64,000 nucleotides of DNA. It comes from Stomoxys calcitrans (lineage: Eukaryota > Arthropoda > Insecta > Diptera > Muscidae). A program made the translations under genes and the position numbers. The notes beneath the pieces were generated by a model. It made no database searches. It saw only the letters and a program-made list of their open reading frames with translations, and was not told where the DNA came from. Below, one piece after another: positions 56,140 to 64,000 of this stretch (positions are counted from its first letter, which is position 1; each line of letters begins with the position of its first letter). The stretch is taken from NCBI RefSeq assembly GCF_963082655.1, contig NC_081553.1, positions 36,343,509 to 36,407,508 on the forward strand. Reading direction: 5' to 3'.

Positions 56140-57595
56140 ACAACAACAACAGCACTGTTTGCTATGCGAATACAGACTCCCTGTATTCCTTAACGCAATT
56201 TTCGCCATTTTCCTCACTGCCATTTATACCTACACCAAACCAATTTTTATTTTAAAATTTCTATATCTTTCTCGGAAATTCTGTATGTATCATTTCATAT
56301 AAGATATTTAGTTACCTAAGTATGTTCTACACACGAGTTTCGAACAGTGTGACGTGATAGCCTCATTAATGCACTAGTAAGTGTTTTAAGAGGCAGTCCC
56401 TTTGAGCTAGTCAAAACTGACAGCATCACTAAATAAGTTTTGGCATATATGTAAGTACCTACATACGTTATTATTCACTTTCAACAGAAATTTTGTATTC
56501 CTGGACACAACGAAATAAATCAATCTGAACAGGGATGACTTGTTCTTTAGATATTCCCTAGGGATTTTCTCTTTACAATTTTTTTTTAATATCTGTTAGT
56601 GCGTAATGCGATGTCCTCGTTTTGGATTTGGATAATACCCATTGACATATCAGCCTTTTCTCTTTTGGCTTTAAAATCTAATCTCCTCGCCGCTGCTGTC
56701 TCTTTGGTTTCCCCAACTTTGAGGCATACAAATAAAAACATCTTTCAATTTCAATAGACTTTTAGTTTTGCTTTCTTTGCCTTATTTACAATTTCTTGTT
56801 CTTAGTACCTACATATAACACAGTAGTATAGACCGCGCAATCCATTCTTTGCTTCTGGGGGCGCAAAGTGAAGGTTTGCGTCAGCCAATGTATAGCAGAA
56901 AAGCAAAAAAAAGCACACAAACAAATTTTACCAGACAAAAGCATAACTCGATTTGTTTATCAACAAACTGAAAAAACCAAAACAGAAATCATAAAAAAAG
57001 CCAAAAAGTGAATGTTTACTGATTTTCGGGCAAATGTACTCGTACTCCTACATATGCACATATATACTTGAGTTTATATATATGTACTACATACATATAT
57101 CACACAAGAAAATCTAGTCAGAAAAACAAAAAAAAAATTTAAAACAAGAAAAGACATTTGGCCTAATACTTGAGTTGTTGGCATTTTTTGTATTTCTACT
57201 GAAATACTTACATTGGGCATAATATACATTCGTACATAATAGACACTCACGTCCATTCAGCTATAGTTAGTTACGTGTATGTATTTGAACAAAGCAGTTT
57301 GACATAATAATCAACATAACCATATGATGGAAATTTTGTGGGTAACATGCACGCATGAAGCACGCTATGCACAACATAACTGGTTGGCAAAAAAGAGAGA
57401 GATGGTTTATGGCAAATTTGCTGCATAAATGTTTAACCCTAAACCTCTTCCGGGAAATTAAACTTGCAACTAGAAATAAAATTGAAAACAATCGTTGAGG
57501 ATTATGTCTGGGGATCCCAAAAATTCCCAAAGTGGACATGAGACCTTATATTTATGCGACGATTAATTATTTATGTTTTAGCCATAATAGTGGTG
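56140..57595. other. Gene-free region
   Basis: AT-rich with ATACATATAT microsatellite-like stretches near 57050-57110. No frame with coding character, no inverted repeats noted. Confidence 0.5.
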
Positions 57596-57599
57596 CTCG

Positions 57600-57800
57600 G
57601 GAACTGAAAAATTTGCACAAATTTTTAGTGCAAGTTTAGTTCGCATACTTTATTTGACAGCAGAAGAGAGCGCGAGAGAGCAAATTTTGACAGTTCGAAA
57701 GTAGAGAAATGCAACTTTCTACTGGTACTTTTTTTGCCAGCAGAAATTTGCAACTTTGAACAGAGGTTTTGTAAAGGTCAGCTGTTTCATGAAAAGCAGC
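57600..57800 (+). repeat. CAGCAGAAGAGAG dispersed repeat, copy 3
   Basis: TTCGCATACTTTATTTGACAGCAGAAGAGAGCGCGAGAGAGC...ACTTTCTACTGGTAC..TTTTTGCCAGCAGAAATTTGCAAC...CAGCTGTT; matches both units at 14452-14800. Confidence 0.7.
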
Positions 57801-57859
57801 CGTTGCATGAAAATACAAAAGCTAACACCAAAATGGGTCAAAAAAGCAGAGTTAAGTAA

Positions 57860-58260
57860 AAAATAAAATTATTGTTTATTGATAATTATTAAATTTGTTT
57901 CATTTTTATTTGCTCCTAATGAAAATGCAAGGCAGCAGCTAGGGTTCAGGTACAGAAAACTCGCCAAATGAAGTTGTAATTTTACCTCAAGTCGGCTGTT
58001 TTACATTAGAAGGTAAGTGCAAAATGTGCGGAATTTTTTGGAAAATCTTGAAAAATTAAAACATTGTATCCTTCCAGACACCAAGAAGTGTTTTTATGGA
58101 ATCATATTCATCAAAGAGATACAATGAAACCAACACCGTTCTTTTGAATTTTTTAAGGAGGGAAGATGCTGCGTATTAAGTGCGTCTGGCTAGACAGAAA
58201 AAAGTTAGGCACAGAGTGACAAAATAGTCTGTCAATTGTGAACGAATACAGATATCTTCT
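57860..58260. other. Gene-free stretch
   Basis: AT-rich; no repeat or frame recognised. Confidence 0.5.
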
Positions 58261-58369
58261 ATGAAAACACAGTGTCCGGAGCCGCCACTTGATCAAATAG
58301 AATGCTCCCTTAGCTTCACATTAGTGGTCGCAGCAATTTGTCTAGCCGCAATATCCAGAAGCATTAGGT

Positions 58370-58700
58370 CGTTAGTTCAATGTTCCTTGTCAGTACACCA
58401 TGCGTCTTGGCTACTGATGAAAAAATACAGATCGGTCTGTACGAGTTACCCTTTCTTGTGTCCTTTCCAGGTTTCAGTAGCGGGATCACACTGCCCATCT
58501 TGTAAACAGCGGGTACTATAAAAGTGTTCAGATAGGCTGATGACACTTGTAAGGCACTCGAATCCAGGCAGATCCAGATTCTTCAGCATCAGTGTAGAGC
58601 TTCCGTCTGGGACCAGCGCCTTGCGCGACTTGGCGCCACGGATGACATTTGTAGCTTGTGATGGCTGTCCAGCGTCAAGGAGACCATGGATACTACGAAT
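58370..58700 (-). mobile_element. LINE reverse-transcriptase fragment, minus strand
   Basis: The minus strand encodes APSRARRWSQTEALH-region sequence with gaps, then YKMGSVIPLLKPGKDTRKGN and SYRPICIFSSVAKT, the early RT motifs of Jockey-type elements. Stops and shifts make it non-functional. A separate minus-strand fragment at about 58915-59000 encodes LKLLIYADDTT, the RT catalytic box; it lies in the wrong order relative to this one and is a distinct fragment. Confidence 0.75.
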
Positions 58701-58849
58701 GTCACTCTCAGGCCAATAAATCGACGTTTATCTATGGAAAATGCCTCACAAGTATGCCGGCATTTTTTATTTAAAACCCATTGTTTTCCTAAGCAAGCAA
58801 ATAAAAAAAAAACCAAAATAAAAATCAGCTGTTTATCTGCAAATTTTCA

Positions 58850-58915
58850 CTGGAAGTCGTTCGCGTACTTTTGCTTGCACTAGCAAAATTTTACTGCAAA
58901 AGTACGCGAACAGAC
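58850..58915. repeat. Short inverted repeat GTTCGCGTACTTTTG / CAAAAGTACGCGAAC
   Basis: Perfect 15-bp arms about 25 bp apart. The left arm is the leader sequence (GGAAGTCGTTCGCGTACTTT) of the CAGCAGAAGAGAG repeat family. Confidence 0.8.
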
Positions 58916-59319
58916 CTAATGTTGTGTCATCGGCATAGATAAGTAGCTTGAGTTGTTTGAGTAGTCGAATAAGTCGATAGGCTTTCTTCTTGTTTGACAA
59001 TGAATAGCTCCTACCTTCCTTTTTAAATCGATGTTCCCATGTCGGTTAACGTCACTCTGTAACATTAAAATATGGGACTATTGAAAACCGGTTTGTAATT
59101 AAAAAATAGATCGAAGGTGGCGATTTGTTTGTCAAAGGTGTTTTCGAGAATCTAAATATTGTAGAGCTTAATTATATCTTTCGCGATATACCTTCAGAAT
59201 GCGATAGAAAATTGATTGACTGCTATCAAGTTAGCACATATTGCTTTGTCTCTCTTTTTGAGGCATTAGTAGATGTGTGTTTCTACCCGGTAAATATCCA
59301 ACGCTTGGGTATTTATTCA

Positions 59320-59870
59320 GTAAATTGAGGCCATAAAACATCCATTTATTAGCCGAATTCGATGAAATTTGGCACAGTGTGTTCTGGTAGACCCCTACCC
59401 ATTCCTGTTACATGTGGTACAGATCGGTCGGATGTAGCTGCCATATATACCGATCTCCCCATATTTTGTAATGAGCCTATTTCAATAAAATTTGGCACAG
59501 CGAATTCTGGTACCCCTCTAAAACTTTTTGTTGAATATCGGACCATATTTGCATATAGCTGTCATATATACCGATTTCGCGAAATAGAGTATTGAGCCCA
59601 TAAAACGAGCATTTTCCATCCTATTTCAATGAAATTTGGCACAGCGAGTTCCTTTTTGTTGAATATCGTCCAGATCGGACCGATATAGTGTATTGATCCC
59701 ATAAAAGGAGCATTTTTCATCCGATTTTAATGAAATTTGAAACAATGAGTTTTGATAGACCCCTACACCTTTTTGTTGAATATAGCCCAGATCGGAACAT
59801 ATTTGGATATAGCTGCCCTATAGATCGATCTTCCGATATAGATACAGCAATAGTTTGTTGAGGTTTCAAT
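59320..59870. repeat. Tandem-repeat array (ATGAAATTTGGCACAGCGAGTTCTGG units, about 150 bp)
   Basis: Four units with CCCATAAAA.GAGCATTT, CCGATTTCAATGAAATTTGGCACAG.GA.TTCTGGTAGACCCCTA and TTTTTGTTGAATATCG.CCAGATCGG...ATATAGCTGCC. Related in layout to 38455-40072 but with its own wording. Confidence 0.8.
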
Positions 59871-60245
59871 CATCGGGCATGCGTTTTTATAGCCAGATTG
59901 TACACGATTAATTCACCTTTTCTATCCAATAAGTTCCCTTTAATCTCGTACTCTTAGCCCCAAAAGCACTATGACACTCTCTGTCTCGCTATAGGTTAGT
60001 TCATGGACTCTTGTGATATTATACTATGGGTTGTGCTGCATTTGCAATTATTTAATAATATTATCGGGACAGGACAAGAAATGTTTTCTTCAAGCAGTTA
60101 AGTCAGTCGAGGGAAATTTCCCAATGCCTTCTGTTGCAACTTGACGACATATAATATTTGAATCGTTATTGGCTCTATAAAGCGATTTACGTCCAAAATG
60201 TTGCATTCCTGCCTGCCGACAAACACAAGTTTTATTTTCCTGTTA
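59870..60245. other. Stretch without recognised features
   Basis: No frame, inverted repeat or repeat family seen. Confidence 0.45.
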
Positions 60246-60247
60246 TC

Positions 60248-60555
60248 CGATATGGCAAATTAAAATTCGCCCATGAACATTCTATTAAGGAACAGGGGCG
60301 AACATCTCGTATATCAGTGAGTGCTTGCTGATTCAAGTTTTAAGCTCAATCATATAGCCGTGTTCGAACGGCGCGTCAAAGTGCGACACCTCTTGGGGCT
60401 TGTGTGCATAGTTTTTACGTACCTTACAAATGTCACCAACATTAGGAGGGGATTACCACCGCTGAACATTTTTTCTGATGTTCTCGGCAGGATTTGAGCC
60501 CAGACGTTCACCCGTCATAGGCGGACATGCTAACCCCTGCGCTACGGTCGCCTCC
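60248..60555 (-). mobile_element. tRNA-derived SINE (GTAGCGCAGGGGTTAGCATG head), most complete copy
   Basis: On the minus strand it starts GGAGGCGACCGTAGCGCAGGGGTTAGCATGTCCGCC. TAGCGCAGGGG fits the A box, and GGCTCAAATCC is a B box with two changes (GGTTCGAATCC at 17830). The body reads CAGCGGTGGTAATCCCCTCC...AGAGGTGTCGCAC..TGACGCGCCGTTCG. The tail is ACTCACTGATATACGAGATGTTCGCCCCTGTTCC...GAATGTTCATGGGCGAA. About 308 bp. Fragments at 13225, 16858, 17775, 26935, 35345 and 47395. No target duplication could be assigned. Confidence 0.8.
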
Positions 60556-60619
60556 GATTTAATGCCATTTGCAAAATAACTTCAAAAATCTATACATTCT
60601 GATCATTCTGTATCGATGG

Positions 60620-60880
60620 AGAATATCGGCGTTGTATGAACCACGAGCCGAATAAGCTGTATGTCAACGTTAGCGCAGTTAAACTTTTCAAAATACAACG
60701 TTTGCGTTGGCCAAGCAATGTTATCAGGATTACTGAAGAAGCTCCTTTGAATGTAAATTTAATGATATACCAGAAAGGCAAGACCAACACTTCGATGGAA
60801 AGATCAAGTTGGAAAGTCTTCCCCAAAACTAATTGTCAGCAATTAGAGAAACAGTGCAGAAGACACCAGTTTTGAAATAA
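60620..60880 (+). mobile_element. LINE 3'-region fragment (GRPKARWKDQV family), plus strand
   Basis: Encodes NHEPNKLYVNVSAVKLFKIQ and RLRWPSNVIRI, diverged from the 55588-55911 protein end, with frameshifts. Confidence 0.65.
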
Positions 60881-60959
60881 ATCAGAGAACAATACTGGCA
60901 AACAGATGCCACTTTGAACTAAGTAAGTAGTTTAGAAACCAGGCCACCTTTCGACAGAC

Positions 60960-61505
60960 GAAGATTACACTATACAAGACACTGATACTACCCATGTTGT
61001 TATATGGTTCTGAGGCATGGGTACTTGTGAAAACAGACGATGCAGTGCTTAGAGTGTTTGGAAAAAAGGTTCTTCGTAAAATATATGGACCAGTTTGCGT
61101 TACTGAAGAACACAGGCGTTGTATGAACCACGAGTTACACGTATCACAAAACGGCTGCGTTGGCTAGGTCATGTTGTCAGAATGGAAGAAGCTACAGCAA
61201 AGAAGTATTTTGAAGGCAAACACAGTGTTAAACGCAAACCGGAACGACCAAAAGCCCAATCAATCCCATGGCAACCGGTTGTACGTACCAGATTGACCAT
61301 GTAGAGTTCTCCATCGGCAAGGGCTGGCGCCTCAGTGTACAACACACTGCTTCAACGACAACAACAACAAAAAGCCCTATGGAAAGATCAAGTGTTGAGA
61401 ATTCGAATCATGGTGTCAGAATGAGCGCAGAAGATCGAGGCGCTGGGAACGCTATTCTACGTTCGGCTAGAGGAAAAAATGTTCTGTCATAGCCAATTAA
61501 AGTAA
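60960..61505 (+). mobile_element. 5'-truncated LINE 3' region with a SINE inside
   Basis: Encodes YTRH-type late RT sequence (TLYKTLILPMLLYGSEAWVL), then RVTRITKRLRWLGHVVRMEE and KPERPKA. A SINE (61259-61369) is followed by LWKDQV-like sequence, [20 protein letters not shown] and the TCATAGCCAATTAAAGTAAA end. A few frame shifts. Confidence 0.8.
61259..61369 (+). mobile_element. SINE-like family 1 with 8-bp target-site duplication
   Basis: AATCAATCCCATGGCAACCGG...CATCGGCAAGGGCTGGCGCC...CACACTGCTTCAACGACAACAACAAC, flanked by AAAAGCCC (about 61251-61258 and 61370-61377). It interrupts a known protein-coding reading (KPERPKA then LWKDQV), so its ends are well defined. This shows that the unit moves by retroposition with a (CAA)n tail. 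Confidence 0.85.
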
Positions 61506-61724
61506 AAATATAGTGTGAATCGCAATGAATCGTTTGTAATTATCTGTTATTGCACATTTGATCCAGAACATGCACTTGCACTGGATAGATCTTAAATCAA
61601 ATGCAGTAATTATTGTCCCAAAGATACCATTTTAATTCGCGTTGAACAAATTTTGTGCGAAGATACAATAACATGTTTTTCAAACACTATCTAATCGGTT
61701 GTTGTTACAATCCGAACACAGGCG

Positions 61725-61815
61725 ACAGACGATCCCATGGCAGTCAGTTGTTCATACCGGATTGACCCGATGGAGTACTTCATCGGCAAGGGCTGCCGCC
61801 TCACAGCTAAAACAA
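61725..61815 (+). mobile_element. SINE-like family 1, partial
   Basis: GATCCCATGGCAGTCAGTTGTTCATACCGGATTGACCCGATGGAGTACTTCATCGGCAAGGGCTGCCGCCTCA followed by AACAACAAT; shortened 3' end. Confidence 0.75.
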
Positions 61816-61886
61816 CAATAGGCGACAGATTAGAGAGCGTGATTTAAAGAGTGACTTTGAATCAGTTTGGAGTATCGGGCGGGTTT

Positions 61887-62150
61887 AAACTAGAGCTGCC
61901 AAAATATCGATGGCACTATCGATGTTTAATTTTTTGACTGAATATTGATTGATATTTTTGCGATTAATACTATCGCAAAAGTTAATTTTTTTGCAAAACT
62001 AAACAAAAAAAAAGCAAACCGACACTGAATGTTTCCCTTAAAATACATTGCGCCTATAGTGGGCGCTATTTTCATCCTATTAGGCTAGCACTTTTGTCGA
62101 AAATATCGAATGTTGCGATTACCGATATTTTGCTAGCTCTAGTTTGAACA
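61887..62150. mobile_element. TIR element (AACTAGAGCTGGCAAAATATCG ends)
   Basis: Left AAACTAGAGCTGCCAAAATATCGATGG, right CCGATATTTTGCTAGCTCTAGTTTG; inverted ends of about 23 bp. The interior is AT-rich with further ATCGAT words. Fragments at 16100-16212 and 30890-30960. No coding capacity. Confidence 0.75.
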
Positions 62151-62154
62151 GCAT

Positions 62155-63490
62155 TTATCGGATACTGATAGATAGTAACAGAATCGGCGTACAGCTAAAG
62201 ATATTTATATATTTGTCTTGCCACGGTAAACCAGAGTAGCCTGGAATCAATACGGTTTGGTAAATGCAACCGCCTCAATTCCAAATTGTCCTGAATCGAT
62301 GCGAAGGTTCTTGTTCTTGTTGTAATAAAAGATTTTCGGATGGAGAAGTCCTTGGCCAGCTTTGATGTAAACCCGCCTGGGTTATCTAAACATTTGTTTC
62401 CCTATTGGAAACCCATGTTTTCGTGATTAGTTTTTTGTTTTGTTTGATAAGTTTTTTTGCTTTAAAATTATTTATCTAAAAAAGTTATCACCGAAGATCG
62501 CGAAAAGCGAATATAGTACCAGACAGATAGATCTCAAAACCGCATATAATTTTATATTGTATTTGTCATAAAGGCATTGCATCACTTTAATTGCTTGAAT
62601 AATAATTATAAACTGTTTTAAGATAAAATCAATATTTAAAAGTTAAATTTTAACATTTCTGTGTTTAAAGAAGGCGCCACAAGAAATTCACAGACGCTTT
62701 GCTCAACTCACAAGTACTTGTCACACTAAGTGTAGGGTGTACCAAAAATAAGGGACCTCTTTCATGGGGTTTCAGTCCGTGTTATAGCAAATACTACAGT
62801 GTAGCAAGGGTACATATTAAAAAAACATTCTGGTAGAAAAAAGCTATTTATTGTATTGAAACTGTTAAACTTTTTTAATCACATATATGGTATAAATTAC
62901 CTTTGAATTGCCAAATATTATTGTAAATTGTATGTTATCACTTTTTCACTGATATTCTTTCACACACTCTAATGTAAGGGTTATATTTTAGCTTAAACAT
63001 TAAGAAATAATACGATTCTTCAGTCCGTTCCTCTTGTAATTAATTTAATTATTTGTTTTCTAATCAACTTTACAAGTGCAACAACAATAGATAGCTGCAC
63101 TATTTACAACTCATTTATTTTTTTGTTGTGAAATAATGAATAGGTATTTATATCCAATCGGTATAACCAGTACTCGATAATCGTGTGTATTCGGATGTGT
63201 ATTTGGTCATCTTATGAAATGAACAGCGGTTGCAACAGTTCATAACGGTTAATGGTAAATGTTTTTTTGTTGTTGTTATAACATAAATAAATAAATAAAT
63301 ACTTCTACTACATAACAAGGCAGCTTTAGATTCAGTCATTTTATAAATGATGCAATCTGTTTGAGTAGTGTGATAATGTAACAGCTGTAAACTACTTAAG
63401 CTTGGCTTTATATGAAGTTCTTTCAATTATGATGCAATCTTTTTAAGAAATATGACGAAATATCATAGCTCATTATCGTCATAAATAGGG
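62155..63490. other. Gene-free region
   Basis: AT-rich, with no supported frame. 63285-63300 has an (AAAT)n stretch. No repeat family recognised. Confidence 0.5.
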
Positions 63491-63503
63491 GTCTTCTTAA
63501 TTT

Positions 63504-63721
63504 TTTTTTTTTTTTTTTGGACTTTAATTGAAATGGCAGAGTACGACTCTATATGCCAGGTTGTACTTCCGAAGTTGGTGTCCCCACCAACTGTATATAA
63601 AAACACGTGTAATAAAATTACAGAATTAAAAACAATGTACAGTTATAACTGTACTGAGTATAACGATGACTATGCACCGAATCCCGAAGCGTCCACTTCA
63701 GACGAATTCTAAATGCAAAGT
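63504..63721 (-). mobile_element. Retroposed insert with poly(A) tail and target-site duplication
   Basis: On the minus strand about 200 bp end in CAATTAAAGTCC followed by a run of about 18 A residues (T run on the plus strand at about 63501-63518). GTCTTCTTAATTT flanks it at 63491-63503 and 63722-63734. A poly(A) end plus a 10-13 bp duplication is the mark of LINE-mediated retroposition. The source could be a 5'-truncated LINE 3' end or a processed transcript; I do not recognise it. The 59-codon plus-strand frame inside is antisense to the insert. Confidence 0.75.
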
Positions 63722-63950
63722 GTCTTCTTAATTTAAATTTACGACGCCGTCGCCTGTTGAAAAATGGAATGGCATATGGGACTGTTTTGTATTCGGACTG
63801 TATAGATTATGTAGTAATGGGGTTACTTTATATTTGGACTGTATATTCGCAGATGGTAGATTTATATAGGTAGTATAAGTTCCAACAAATTTTGGCGGCA
63901 TAATGCAATAAAATGGTTAACAATCATATAATCTCTGTCATATTTTACTA

Positions 63951-63983
63951 ATATGCGCAGCATATGAAACCAAGAAGAAGAAC
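63951..63983 (+). mobile_element. 3'-terminal stub of the full-length LINE's family
   Basis: ATATGCGCAGCATATGAAACCAAGAAGAAGAAC is the last 33 bp or so of the family (hairpin plus (AAG)n tail), matching the complement of 5431-5463 or so. Upstream sequence does not match, so it is a very short 5'-truncated insertion. Confidence 0.8.
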
Positions 63984-64000
63984 AATTATATAATATAAAA

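Noticed and set aside
63533..63712. 59-codon plus-strand frame with clean composition, considered as a small gene
   Set aside because: It lies antisense inside a retroposed insert (poly(A) on the minus strand, duplication on both sides), so it is more likely chance; kept only as a finding.
1..64000. CRISPR array, prokaryotic operon, LTR retrotransposon or endogenous virus
   Set aside because: No regularly spaced identical repeats with unique spacers, no paired LTRs, no integrase or protease and no envelope-like frames were seen.

Overview
The window is from the nuclear genome of a higher (calyptrate) fly, most likely a muscid such as Stomoxys or Musca. This is inferred from Diptera-type proteins, short introns of 61-90 bp with GTAAGT donors, an AT-rich background, and dispersed repeats carrying phrases such as TTTATATGGCAGCTATAT. 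No RNA genes, CRISPR arrays or prokaryotic features were seen.

Host genes. (1) 737-1374 (+): last coding exon of a gene that begins left of the window; product not recognised. (2) 18851-40989 (-): the complete or nearly complete dispatched (disp) gene, encoding an RND-family transporter for lipid-modified Hedgehog. Ten coding exons were reconstructed with consistent splice phases, about 1283 codons. (3) 29252-29908 (+): a 218-residue intronless gene nested antisense in a 792-bp disp intron. (4) 42424-43801 (+): Ecsit homologue, two exons, divergent from disp. (5) 44513-50394 (-): GTPBP2-like GTPase, two coding exons split by a 4.1-kb intron, convergent with Ecsit.

Mobile DNA fills most of the rest. 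2160-5140 is a decayed minus-strand LINE. 5432-10730 is a full-length I-group LINE with a perfect 14-bp target-site duplication, an intact 1205-codon ORF2 and an ORF1 broken by one in-frame stop. 10745-16800 holds SINE remnants, terminal-inverted-repeat elements, a mariner-type deletion derivative and a large foldback. The disp introns hold further LINE remnants, three copies of one 237-bp mariner-type MITE family (two in disp, one at the left end of the window), nested MITEs and arrays of tandem-repeat elements. 50.7-64 kb is again repeat-dominated. It includes a complete tRNA-derived SINE with a 9-bp duplication, a 1.9-kb tandem-repeat element with two LINE fragments inside it, and several 5'-truncated LINE 3' ends.

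Three retroposon families (a Jockey-like LINE and two SINE-like families) end in the same GCTACAACAACAAC motif, which suggests that the SINEs use that LINE's machinery. The strongest leads are the nearly intact LINE with its hairpin 3' end, the shared (CAA)n tails, and the antisense gene nested in disp.
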